Source: Nocardioidaceae bacterium
Lineage (GTDB): Bacteria > Actinomycetota > Actinomycetes > Propionibacteriales > Nocardioidaceae
Assembly: GCA_025965395.1 (NCBI GenBank)
Contig: JAOPXA010000229.1
Coordinates: 1-11,893, forward strand
Direction of reading: 5' to 3'
Length of the DNA: 11,893 nucleotides
The notes under the pieces were generated by a model, which saw nothing but the letters and a program-made list of their open reading frames with translations, was not told the DNA's origin and did not search any database. The position numbers and the translations under genes are program-made. Below, piece after piece: positions 6,270 to 11,893 of this stretch; the stretch's first letter is position 1, and each line of letters starts with the position of its first letter.

Positions 6270-7106
6270 ATGACGACAGACGAACCCCGGCTCCTCCGCT
6301 CGGTCACCGGGGGCGTGGCCACCTTCACGCTCAACAGGCCCGACCGCCTCAACGCCATGGACCACGGGCCCGGCAGCCTGCAGCGCGAGCTTGTCGACGC
6401 ACTCGAGGCCGCCGACCACGACGACGACGTACGGTGCTCGGTCATCACGGGTGCGGGGCGCGCGTTTTCCTCTGGTGGCGAGCTGGGTGCCGCTCAAGAA
6501 CTGCATTCGTCGAGCGACTGGTACTGGTTCCTCAAGCAGGAGGACGACGACAACGAGCGCATCCGCAACCTGCGCAAGCCGACGATCGGCGCCATCAACG
6601 GTATGTGCTTCGGCGCCGCGCTCATCATGGCGGCCAACTTCGACATCCTGGTCGCCTCGGATCAGGCCAAGATCGGTCTGATCGAGACACGCTTCGGCGG
6701 CACCGGGGTCGACGTCTTGGCCTATCACGTGGGTCCCCAATGGGCGAAGTTCATGTGCCTGAGCGGCGAGCTCCTCACCGCCCGCAAAGCCCAAGAGATC
6801 GGGCTGGTCCTGGCGACATTCGACGACGACATCTTCGCCGAGAAGGTCGCCGACCTTGGTCGTCGGATCGCCGCGATGCCGCCGGGCGCCGCAGTGATGA
6901 ACAGGCGCGTCGTCAACGGCGCTCTCAACCACATGGGCTGGGGATCGCAAAAGGACATGGCGCTCGCGATGAACGCCGTGGCCAATGGGGATCAGCTGAG
7001 TCACGCGACCCAGGACGGGCGACCGTTCTCCGAGCTGATGAAGCAGGGCTGGAAGACGTTCAAAGACGCGCGCGACGAGCCATACAAGTCACCCTGGCTG
7101 GACTAG
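6270..7106 (+). CDS. Enoyl-CoA hydratase/isomerase (crotonase) family protein
   Basis: This 278-residue protein has the crotonase fold: VATFTLNRPDRLNAMD (16-31), the oxyanion-hole segment GRAFSSGGELG (63-73), KPTIGAINGMCFGAALIMAANFDILVAS (103-130) and IGLIETRFGGTG (135-146). By eye alignment to rat mitochondrial enoyl-CoA hydratase, the Glu of the PE motif (E164) is kept as E139, while the other catalytic Glu (E144) is replaced by I119. This argues against a classical hydratase and leaves isomerase, hydrolase or C-C lyase activity open. The start has GAGGAG 7 bases before the ATG. It is the last gene of the run, 86 bp after the luciferase-family gene with a hairpin between, and followed by palindrome copy B. 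It implies a CoA-ester stage in the pathway. Confidence 0.85.
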   Translation: MTTDEPRLLRSVTGGVATFTLNRPDRLNAMDHGPGSLQRELVDALEAADHDDDVRCSVITGAGRAFSSGGELGAAQELHSSSDWYWFLKQEDDDNERIRNLRKPTIGAINGMCFGAALIMAANFDILVASDQAKIGLIETRFGGTGVDVLAYHVGPQWAKFMCLSGELLTARKAQEIGLVLATFDDDIFAEKVADLGRRIAAMPPGAAVMNRRVVNGALNHMGWGSQKDMALAMNAVANGDQLSHATQDGRPFSELMKQGWKTFKDARDEPYKSPWLD

Positions 7107-7115
7107 CGCCCGCCG

Positions 7116-7189
7116 ATCCCCACGATTTGGATACTTAGCCGCCTATCGAGGTGGCTGGATACGCGCTTAAGTATCCAAATCTTGGGGAT
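7116..7189. repeat. Long palindromic element, copy B (hairpin downstream of the operon)
   Basis: The left arm 7116-7147 and right arm 7158-7189 are reverse complements over 32 positions with about four mismatches, around a 10-base loop (7148-7157). It shares CGATTTGGATACTTAGC (7123-7139) exactly with copy A, and most of the rest of the arm. It starts 9 bases after the crotonase stop and could end transcription of the plus-strand run. The same architecture (arms of 32-35, loop of 10) at two loci marks it as a member of a repeat family. Confidence 0.8.
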
Positions 7190-7317
7190 GTGGGGAGAGA
7201 TCGGGGCGGGGACCGACTAGCGGGCGATGGTAGGGATTCGGACTAAATCGATTCGTTTGCCTATCGCCGCTGGTCGAGAGCGCGCATGGTAAGTCCAACT
7301 GACTCGAAAGGACTCCC

Positions 7318-8034
7318 ATGCCGTCTCTCAAAACCGTTGCTGTCGCAGCGGGTCTCACCGTCATCCTCGTCGTAGGAATCGATGCCACCTCCTACGCCGC
7401 GAATGGCAAGAGCTTCTTGCTCGGCAAGTCGAACACCGCCACCAAGATCACGAAGCTCAAGAACTCTGCGGGCACGCCCCTTCAGCTGAAGGCAAAGGCC
7501 GGGTATGCGCCCCTGAAGGTCAGCTCGCCTGTCGTCGTGACCAACCTCAACGCCGACCTGCTCGACGGAAAGTCCGCGAGTGACCTGAAGGGCGAGTTGC
7601 AAAACAAAGCGTATGTCTTCAACAACACGACAGCGTCGACGACGGATGGGTCGATCAAGTACGCGTTCACTGGAATCGCGCCCGGCACCTACTTGCTGAA
7701 CTATTCCGTCCAAATGGCGGGTGCAACGGGATCAACGGGTTCACCCGAGCAGGCCTACTGCACGCCGCACGTCAACGGCTCGTCCAATACTCCGGGCTTC
7801 ATCACGTCCGTCTCGGTAGGCAACGCCATGGCGTTGTCAGCCTCAGCCACGCTGTCGCTTCCAGCCGGAACCACAGTGGATGTCACCTGTGGCACGTCGA
7901 ATGACCTGAGCTGGAACAACAGCGCGCTGTTCCCAGCGCAGTTCACGTTCCTGAAGCTTGATGCCGTCTCGAGTGGTGCGCCCACCATCGCGAAGGTTGC
8001 AAAGACTGGGATCGCCAGCGCGAAGAAGAAGTAA
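7318..8034 (+). CDS. Secreted hypothetical protein with LNADLLDG motif
   Basis: This 238-residue protein starts at an ATG with GAAAGGA 6 bases upstream. Residues 1-28 form a signal peptide: a lysine, a hydrophobic stretch (VAVAAGLTVILVVG) and SYA-A at the likely cleavage site. VTNLNADLLDGKSASDL (74-90) is a motif I recognise from many actinobacterial surface proteins and from some phage-tail-like proteins; its function is not established to my knowledge. The rest is rich in Thr, Ser, Gly and Ala and looks like beta-sandwich sequence, with two cysteines (C148, C191) that could form a disulfide outside the cell. The C-terminus ends in lysines (SAKKK); I see no LPxTG sorting signal. It is a single gene between palindrome B and a terminator hairpin. 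I do not assign a function. Confidence 0.75.
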   Translation: MPSLKTVAVAAGLTVILVVGIDATSYAANGKSFLLGKSNTATKITKLKNSAGTPLQLKAKAGYAPLKVSSPVVVTNLNADLLDGKSASDLKGELQNKAYVFNNTTASTTDGSIKYAFTGIAPGTYLLNYSVQMAGATGSTGSPEQAYCTPHVNGSSNTPGFITSVSVGNAMALSASATLSLPAGTTVDVTCGTSNDLSWNNSALFPAQFTFLKLDAVSSGAPTIAKVAKTGIASAKKK

Positions 8035-8046
8035 CTTCTCAGCAGC

Positions 8047-8080
8047 ATGAGGTGCGGTCAAATTCCTGACCGCACCTCAT
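8047..8080. terminator. Bidirectional terminator-like hairpin
   Basis: A perfect 14-bp stem (ATGAGGTGCGGTCA, loop AATTCC, then its reverse complement) lies 12 bases after the stop of the secreted-protein gene. It also contains the stop codon of the convergent YibE/F gene (8058-8060). No U-tract is visible on either side. Its position between convergent ends supports transcription termination on both strands. Confidence 0.75.
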
Positions 8081-9275
8081 CTGTATGTGCAGGCCGCGGC
8101 GCGAGAAGCACCGCGAATGCCGTCGTGATCGGCACCGCGAGGACGAGCCCGATCGCGCCGACGAGCGTACGAACGATCTCCGTGCCGATGCCCTCGGTCG
8201 TTGCCATCTCGGTGAGGCTGCGCTGGTAGACCGTGATCAGCAAGAGCACCGTCATGGCCGAGCCCGCATACGCGAAGACCAAGGTATAGACGCTGGACGC
8301 GATGTGGTCGCGGCCGATGCGCATGGCTGAGGCGAACGTATGAGCGGCGCTTGCGTTCGGTTGAGCCGCGCGAAGCTCCCATACGGCGCTGGCCTGGGTC
8401 ACGGTCACGTCGTTGAGCACACCGAGCCCAGCGATGATCATCGACGCCGCCACGACGCCACGCAGGTCGAGCCCGCCCGTGACCGCCAGGAGAGTTTGGT
8501 CGTCCTCTGAGCCCAACCCGGTCAGGTGGGTCCAGTCGGTGGCCATGGCCCCGATGAGCCCGGTGATGCCGATGCCCACGAGCGTGCCGAACAGTGCGGA
8601 CGTCGTACGGATCGAGATGCCGTGCGCGAGGTACAGCACGATGATCATGATCGCCGTCGAGCCCACGACGGCCACCACGATCGCATTCTCACCCGCCAGG
8701 ATCGCCGGGAGCACGAATTTCATGAGGGCGAGCAGTGTGACCCCGATGCCGACGATCGCCAGCAATCCCCGCCAGCGCGCGACCACGCCCACGACGATCA
8801 AGAAGATGATCGAGAGCAGGATGAGGGAGCTGCCGCGTTTGAAGTCGATGAACTCATACGTCGCGGGCTGGCCGGACGGCGCGATGCGGACCAGCTCGAC
8901 GCGGTCATCGGGAGAGAACCCGAGCTTGTAGCGGGCGGCATCCACTTGGACCGAGGCGGACGAGTCGCCAGGGACCTTGACGGTCAGCGTCCCGCACGGC
9001 CCTTTGACCTGGGGAAGTCCGTCGGGGCCGGTGGGGTCGTTGCCGCAGTCGAAAGGGTCGACGCCGGTGACCGTACCTTCGACGATCTTGACGCCAGGAC
9101 CTGCGTACGGATTGGCGGTCTTGGGCACGTCGGACGAATGGGGCCACAGAGCGAACACGCCCACTGCTGTGGCGCCAGCGATCAGCGCCACGATGATCGC
9201 CAGGGCGACGGCCAGGCCTCGGCGCGGAGGTCCATCGGGCGCGAACGTATGAGAGTGCCCATGGGAGTGTGCCAC
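8058..9275 (-). CDS. YibE/F-family multi-pass membrane protein
   Basis: This 405-residue membrane protein is read from a GTG at 9275. The frame stays open further upstream, but I start here because the His-rich VAHSHGHSHTF followed by TM1 is a natural N-terminus and the upstream sequence is antisense to the neighbouring phosphotransferase gene. Likely membrane segments are about 20-44, 149-166, 168-190, 197-217, 224-245, 271-290, 331-350 and 368-392. Residues 50-145 form an external domain with two cysteines (C77, C94) that could be a disulfide. The family signature GLGVLNDVTVTQASAVWELR (283-302) is present. The biochemical role of YibE/F proteins is not well established. There is no clear Shine-Dalgarno. 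The HSHGHSH stretch could bind metal. The gene is divergent from the phosphotransferase, with 9 bp between starts. Confidence 0.85.
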   Translation of the reverse strand: MAHSHGHSHTFAPDGPPRRGLAVALAIIVALIAGATAVGVFALWPHSSDVPKTANPYAGPGVKIVEGTVTGVDPFDCGNDPTGPDGLPQVKGPCGTLTVKVPGDSSASVQVDAARYKLGFSPDDRVELVRIAPSGQPATYEFIDFKRGSSLILLSIIFLIVVGVVARWRGLLAIVGIGVTLLALMKFVLPAILAGENAIVVAVVGSTAIMIIVLYLAHGISIRTTSALFGTLVGIGITGLIGAMATDWTHLTGLGSEDDQTLLAVTGGLDLRGVVAASMIIAGLGVLNDVTVTQASAVWELRAAQPNASAAHTFASAMRIGRDHIASSVYTLVFAYAGSAMTVLLLITVYQRSLTEMATTEGIGTEIVRTLVGAIGLVLAVPITTAFAVLLAPRPAHTDEVRSGI

Positions 9276-9284
9276 GATGAAAGG

Positions 9285-10037
9285 GTGCCACGACCACCTG
9301 AGGACGAGACGCCCCTGGTCGGCGGTCAGGTCGGTGGCGCCGTGCGCGTGGGCGACACGGTACGTCGCCCGACAGGACCCTGGACCCCCGCCGTGCACGC
9401 CTTGCTCGACCACCTCAATGGCGTCGGGCTCGACAAGATCCCGCGGGTGCTAGGCATCGATGAGCTTGGACGAGAGATCTTGACGTTCATCCCCGGTCGA
9501 GGCGTCGACGTCGATGCCGAGGTCGTGCGTCGTGACGTGTTGACGGACGCTGCGGGGTGGTTGCGACGGTTCCACGACGCGGTCGAAGGCTTCGAGACCG
9601 ACCTTCCGTGGCGCACGAGCGGCGAAGGATCCTTGATTTGCCACAACGACCCGGGCGCCTACAACTGGATCATCGACGGTGGTCGATTCGCGGGCATGAT
9701 CGACTGGGACATGGCTGGCCCGGGCGATCCGCTGGATGATCTCGCGTTCATGGCATGGACGTCGGTGCCCCTCTACCGAGAGATCCCTGTCGATGAGGTG
9801 GCGCGTCGCCTCGACGACATCGCCGACGCCTATGGCGAGTGGGGACCGCTCACGTTGCTTGGTGCGGTCGAGCGTCGGATGGAGACGGCGATTGCCCGCA
9901 TCGGGGCAGGGCAGGCCGCGGGCGACCCGGGCTTGGTGCATCTCGGCACGCTGGGGGAGCCGGGCCGCACGCGAAGTCGTCTCGACGCGATGGTCGCGCG
10001 ACTTCCCGACATACGCGCAGCCCTAGACAAAGGATGA
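9285..10037 (+). CDS. APH-fold phosphotransferase (aminoglycoside/choline kinase-like)
   Basis: This 250-residue protein carries the catalytic lobe of the APH family: LICHNDPGAYNWII (117-130) gives the HxDxxxxN catalytic motif (H120, D122, N127), and GMIDWDMAGPGDPLDDLAF (137-155) gives the metal-binding Asp (D140). The N-terminal lobe is short (VRVGDTVRRPTGPWTPAVHALLDHL, LGREILTFIPG), which I associate with a common actinobacterial subgroup of unknown substrate. I chose GTG 9285 because the sequence resembles that subgroup from there on. ATG 9261 in frame is an alternative but would overlap the divergent gene. No good ribosome site precedes either. The stop lies inside a hairpin stem. A housekeeping small-molecule kinase is more likely than a resistance enzyme, as no resistance context is present. 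Confidence 0.8.
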   Translation: MPRPPEDETPLVGGQVGGAVRVGDTVRRPTGPWTPAVHALLDHLNGVGLDKIPRVLGIDELGREILTFIPGRGVDVDAEVVRRDVLTDAAGWLRRFHDAVEGFETDLPWRTSGEGSLICHNDPGAYNWIIDGGRFAGMIDWDMAGPGDPLDDLAFMAWTSVPLYREIPVDEVARRLDDIADAYGEWGPLTLLGAVERRMETAIARIGAGQAAGDPGLVHLGTLGEPGRTRSRLDAMVARLPDIRAALDKG

Positions 10038-10080
10038 GGTGTTGTGCCCACCCGATGGGCACAACACCTCATCCTTCGTC
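10026..10080. terminator. Strong bidirectional hairpin between convergent genes
   Basis: Arms 10030-10050 and 10056-10076 form a perfect 21-bp stem around the loop CCCGA. Three more pairs extend the stem past a single mismatch to 10026/10080. The stop codon of the phosphotransferase gene (10035-10037) lies in the left arm, and the stop of the convergent DUF2071 gene is 15 bases beyond the right arm. It shares the octamer ATGAGGTG (and its complement CACCTCAT) with the hairpin at 8047-8080. No U-tract is visible. Confidence 0.8.
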
Positions 10081-10094
10081 GATGCGAGGGAGGT

Positions 10095-10823
10095 CTAGAT
10101 GCGCTGGGGCAGACCGAACGCCGTCCGCACGCCCTCGGAGAAGACCACCGACGTAGGCTCCGCCGCGACGACCCCGGGGAGTCCGGCCGCCGCGACCAGC
10201 GTGTCGTCGAGATGCTCGACGATGGCGGTGCACAGGGGCCATGGCTCGTGGTGGTTGGGGATCCAGAGCGTCTGACCGCACCACCGCGTATGCAGCCCGA
10301 AGCGCGCGGTCACGAACTGCTCGACGGCTGACGGCTCGACGACCGGAGCCCCGACCCGGATGCGCATCGTGCCGCCGGCCCCGCGCGGGCTCGGCCACCG
10401 GCGCCGCGTCGTGTACGTGAGGACGTCACCGTCGCGAGCGATGCGCATACGCGCCCAGGTGTAGGGCGTGGCAAACGCAAGACGCGCACCCAGCGCCGCA
10501 ACGAGTCGCGATGTCTCGAGCGACCGGAACACGACACCATGATGACCTTCGTCGTCGACGGAGTAGAGCCGTACGTTGGTCTCCGCGAACCGTCCGAGGT
10601 ACGGAACGGCTGGCCCGCGACCGAACCCGGCATCGCTCATCTGGAACGGGATCAGGCCGACGTACGTGACGCCGTCGAGAACATCAGGGCGCACGCCGCG
10701 CGGCAGCAACGGCGCGACCAGCGCGGGATCGACGGCCCAGTGCACGAACGAGATGCTGAGCCAGTCCTGGCGCATGATGCGCGGTCCGACGAGGGGGCGC
10801 GGGATCGGGTCAAACGGGGTCAC
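10095..10823 (-). CDS. DUF2071 (YqjF-like) family protein
   Basis: This 242-residue protein is read from a GTG at 10823. Family landmarks are MRQDWLSISFVHWAVDPALVAPLLPRGVRPDVLDGVTYVGLIPFQM (17-62), ETNVRLYSVDDEGHHGVVFRSLET (80-103), TPYTWARMRI (118-127) and the C-terminal EPTSVVFSEGVRTAFGLPQRI. These match the YqjF/DUF2071 group, which has an acetoacetate-decarboxylase-like fold and no settled reaction. It is probably cytosolic, with no signal peptide or membrane segment. There is no Shine-Dalgarno; TAGATT lies 6 bases before the GTG on the coding strand, which would suit a leaderless transcript. It diverges from the small hypothetical gene by 64 bp and converges on the phosphotransferase gene. 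Confidence 0.85.
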   Translation of the reverse strand: MTPFDPIPRPLVGPRIMRQDWLSISFVHWAVDPALVAPLLPRGVRPDVLDGVTYVGLIPFQMSDAGFGRGPAVPYLGRFAETNVRLYSVDDEGHHGVVFRSLETSRLVAALGARLAFATPYTWARMRIARDGDVLTYTTRRRWPSPRGAGGTMRIRVGAPVVEPSAVEQFVTARFGLHTRWCGQTLWIPNHHEPWPLCTAIVEHLDDTLVAAAGLPGVVAAEPTSVVFSEGVRTAFGLPQRI

Positions 10824-10828
10824 GCCTT

Positions 10829-10834
10829 GAATCT
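10829..10834 (-). promoter_or_regulatory. Candidate -10 box of the DUF2071 gene
   Basis: On the minus strand this region reads TAGATT about 6 bases before the GTG at 10823, so the message would begin at or near the start codon. No convincing -35 box is visible. It shares the 64-bp divergent spacer with the candidate box at 10875-10880. Confidence 0.3.
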
Positions 10835-10874
10835 AGCCCTGTGAATCTCGCTGCGCCGATGACGACTGGCTGAG

Positions 10875-10880
10875 TATCCT
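10875..10880 (+). promoter_or_regulatory. Candidate -10 box for a leaderless transcript
   Basis: TATCCT ends 7 bases before the ATG at 10888, so transcription would start at or next to the start codon. No ribosome site is seen upstream of this ATG. The -35 region is not recognisable. Confidence 0.3.
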
Positions 10881-10887
10881 CGGGCGC

Positions 10888-11190
10888 ATGGTCAGCATCT
10901 ACTTCGACGAGCAGGACGAGGGGGTTGCGCTCGTGGAGGCCTTGCGCGCTGAGGCGTATGACGTCTCGGTCCGCCGCGTGGGTTTTGCCGGCGAAGACGA
11001 CTCCCAAGATCACGCGTGGGTGGTCGAGGTGGCTGCTGATGCCGATCGAATCGCGGCGCTGGTTGAGGTGCACGGCGGCTGGGTCGCGTCCGACGAGCGG
11101 GTGGTCGCCACGCCGCTGCCCCTCCCGACAGGCCCCAAGAAGCTCAAGCGGGCAGGTTCGCCAGAAGAAACTCCACCTGCAGCGCCTTGA
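10888..11190 (+). CDS. Small conserved hypothetical protein
   Basis: This 100-residue protein has a compact alpha/beta pattern: MVSIYFDEQ (strand), DEGVALVEALRAEAYDVSVRRVGFAGEDDSQDHAWVVEVAADADRIAALVEVHGGWVA (helix-strand-strand-helix), then a Pro-rich tail (ETPPAAP). The GFAGEDDSQDHAWVVEV stretch resembles a family of small actinobacterial proteins that I can recognise but not name with a function; a ferredoxin-like fold is my inference. The start is the ATG at 10888 with no Shine-Dalgarno. Its last 47 bases overlap, tail to tail, the 3' end of the S9 peptidase gene on the opposite strand. Confidence 0.65.
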   Translation: MVSIYFDEQDEGVALVEALRAEAYDVSVRRVGFAGEDDSQDHAWVVEVAADADRIAALVEVHGGWVASDERVVATPLPLPTGPKKLKRAGSPEETPPAAP

Positions 11191-11893
11191 GATTCTCGGC
11201 GACGACCTCGTCGGGCGTCATGTGGGTGATCCCGCTCAGCGGCAGGACCGTGTGCGAGCGCCCGGCAGCCATGAGCGCCGACGAGAGCTGGAGCGTATGA
11301 GCGGCCAGCACGTTGTCGTCGGCCAGGCCGTGGATGAGCATGAGCGGTCGCTCGAGCTTGGCGGCTAGCGGGAGCAGCGAATTGCGGTCGTAGACTTCGG
11401 GCTGCTCGCCCGGATGTCCGAGGTAGCGCTCGGTGTAGAAGGTGTCGTAGAGCCGCCACTCGGTCACGGGGGCGCCTGCGACTGCCACGTGAAACACGTC
11501 AGGGCGTTGCAGCACCGCGAGCGCCGCGAGGTAGCCGCCATAGGACCAGCCGGTGATGGCGACGCGATCGGTGTCGACGTCGTCGGGAAAGGCTTCGGCT
11601 ACGGCCGCCAAGGCATCGACCTGGTCGGCCAAGGTCACGGCCGCTAGGTCGTCACGGATCAAACGGTCCCAACCAGGACCCCGGCCACCCGTGCCACGGC
11701 CATCGGCGACGACAACGCAGAAGCCCTGGTCGGCAAGCCACTGCGGCTCGAGGAACATCCGCCCTGACGCCATGACGCGCTGGGCGTGCGGGCCGCCATA
11801 CGGATCCATCAGGACGGGCAGACGGGCGGAGCCGGGCGCGTGCCCGGAGGGGAAGAGGACCGCCGTCCGCAGGGCGCGCTCGCCGGCGTGCAT
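11144..11893 (-). CDS. S9 family (DPP IV-like) prolyl oligopeptidase, catalytic domain (partial, 5' end off window)
   Basis: The visible 249 residues are the C-terminal alpha/beta-hydrolase domain. Numbered from the window edge, VLMDPYGGPHAQRV (27-40) and VVVADGRGTGGRGPGW (60-75) lead to the nucleophile elbow GWSYGG (S117). The charge-relay Asp is in HGLADDNV (D192) and the His in GITHM (H224), with RLYDTFYTERYLG (147-159) between them. All three catalytic residues are present. The beta-propeller domain and true start lie beyond base 11893; the methionine at the edge is internal. The enzyme probably cleaves short peptides, releasing dipeptides or acting after proline. Localisation cannot be judged without the N-terminus. 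The stop (11144-11146) lies inside the convergent small gene. Confidence 0.92.
   Translation of the reverse strand: MHAGERALRTAVLFPSGHAPGSARLPVLMDPYGGPHAQRVMASGRMFLEPQWLADQGFCVVVADGRGTGGRGPGWDRLIRDDLAAVTLADQVDALAAVAEAFPDDVDTDRVAITGWSYGGYLAALAVLQRPDVFHVAVAGAPVTEWRLYDTFYTERYLGHPGEQPEVYDRNSLLPLAAKLERPLMLIHGLADDNVLAAHTLQLSSALMAAGRSHTVLPLSGITHMTPDEVVAENLKALQVEFLLANLPA

Noticed and set aside
7190..7317. Promoter for the secreted-protein gene
   Set aside because: A TTGCCT at 7257 has no -10 box at a usable distance; I could not support a specific promoter.
8333..9253. Repeated GCGAACGTATGAG at about 8333 and 9241
   Set aside because: Both copies encode HTFA on the minus strand within the same YibE/F protein (AAHTFA and HSHTFA), so the repeat is coding coincidence rather than a site.
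8526..9284. Upstream extension of the phosphotransferase frame
   Set aside because: The frame is open but its residues are the antisense of the YibE/F gene (long Arg/Asp/His runs). Family similarity starts only near 9285.
9285..10037. Antibiotic resistance gene reading of the APH-fold protein
   Set aside because: The catalytic motifs are general to the fold, the N-lobe is short, and there is no mobile element or resistance context.

Overview
This is a high-GC chromosomal window from an actinobacterium. A member of the Nocardioidaceae or a relative is my guess, but that rests on gene style only. The supporting signs are strong GC bias at third codon positions, GTG starts, several starts without a Shine-Dalgarno sequence, a candidate F420/flavin split-barrel protein, a YibE/F membrane protein next to an APH-fold protein, and terminator-like hairpins with no U-tract. 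I see no transposase, integrase, tRNA, rRNA or CRISPR array.

Region 1 (1-1158) is the 3' part of an ADP-forming (NDP-forming) acyl-CoA synthetase gene that runs off the left edge. Region 2 (1264-7106) is the centre of the window. A small ArsR-type regulator (minus strand) faces a six-gene plus-strand run: a SnoaL/NTF2-like protein, an FAH-family hydrolase, a group D (acyl-CoA-dehydrogenase-fold) flavin monooxygenase, a PPOX split-barrel protein, a limonene-monooxygenase-like luciferase-family flavoenzyme, and a crotonase-fold enzyme. Two start/stop overlaps (ATGA and TGATG) couple the hydrolase, monooxygenase and PPOX genes. The gene set reads as a regulated catabolic module: two flavin-dependent oxygenation steps on a cyclic (aromatic, terpenoid or steroid-like) compound, C-C bond hydrolysis, and CoA-ester processing by the crotonase and perhaps the CoA ligase. 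The substrate cannot be read from the sequence. The intergenic space between regulator and operon holds a plausible promoter and a TGAAGAT-N4-ATCTTCA palindrome that could be the operator.

Two related long palindromes (about 1170-1248 and 7116-7189) share a 17-base identical core and lie at the two outer boundaries of this module. A different hairpin (6197-6250) separates the luciferase-family gene from the crotonase gene.

Region 3 (7318-11893) looks like ordinary chromosome: a secreted protein with an LNADLLDG motif, a YibE/F multi-pass membrane protein (minus) divergent by 9 bp from an APH-fold phosphotransferase (plus), a DUF2071 protein (minus) divergent from a small conserved hypothetical (plus), and the catalytic end of an S9 (DPP IV-like) peptidase (minus) that runs off the right edge. 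Hairpins at 8047-8080 and 10026-10080 sit between convergent genes and swallow their stop codons.
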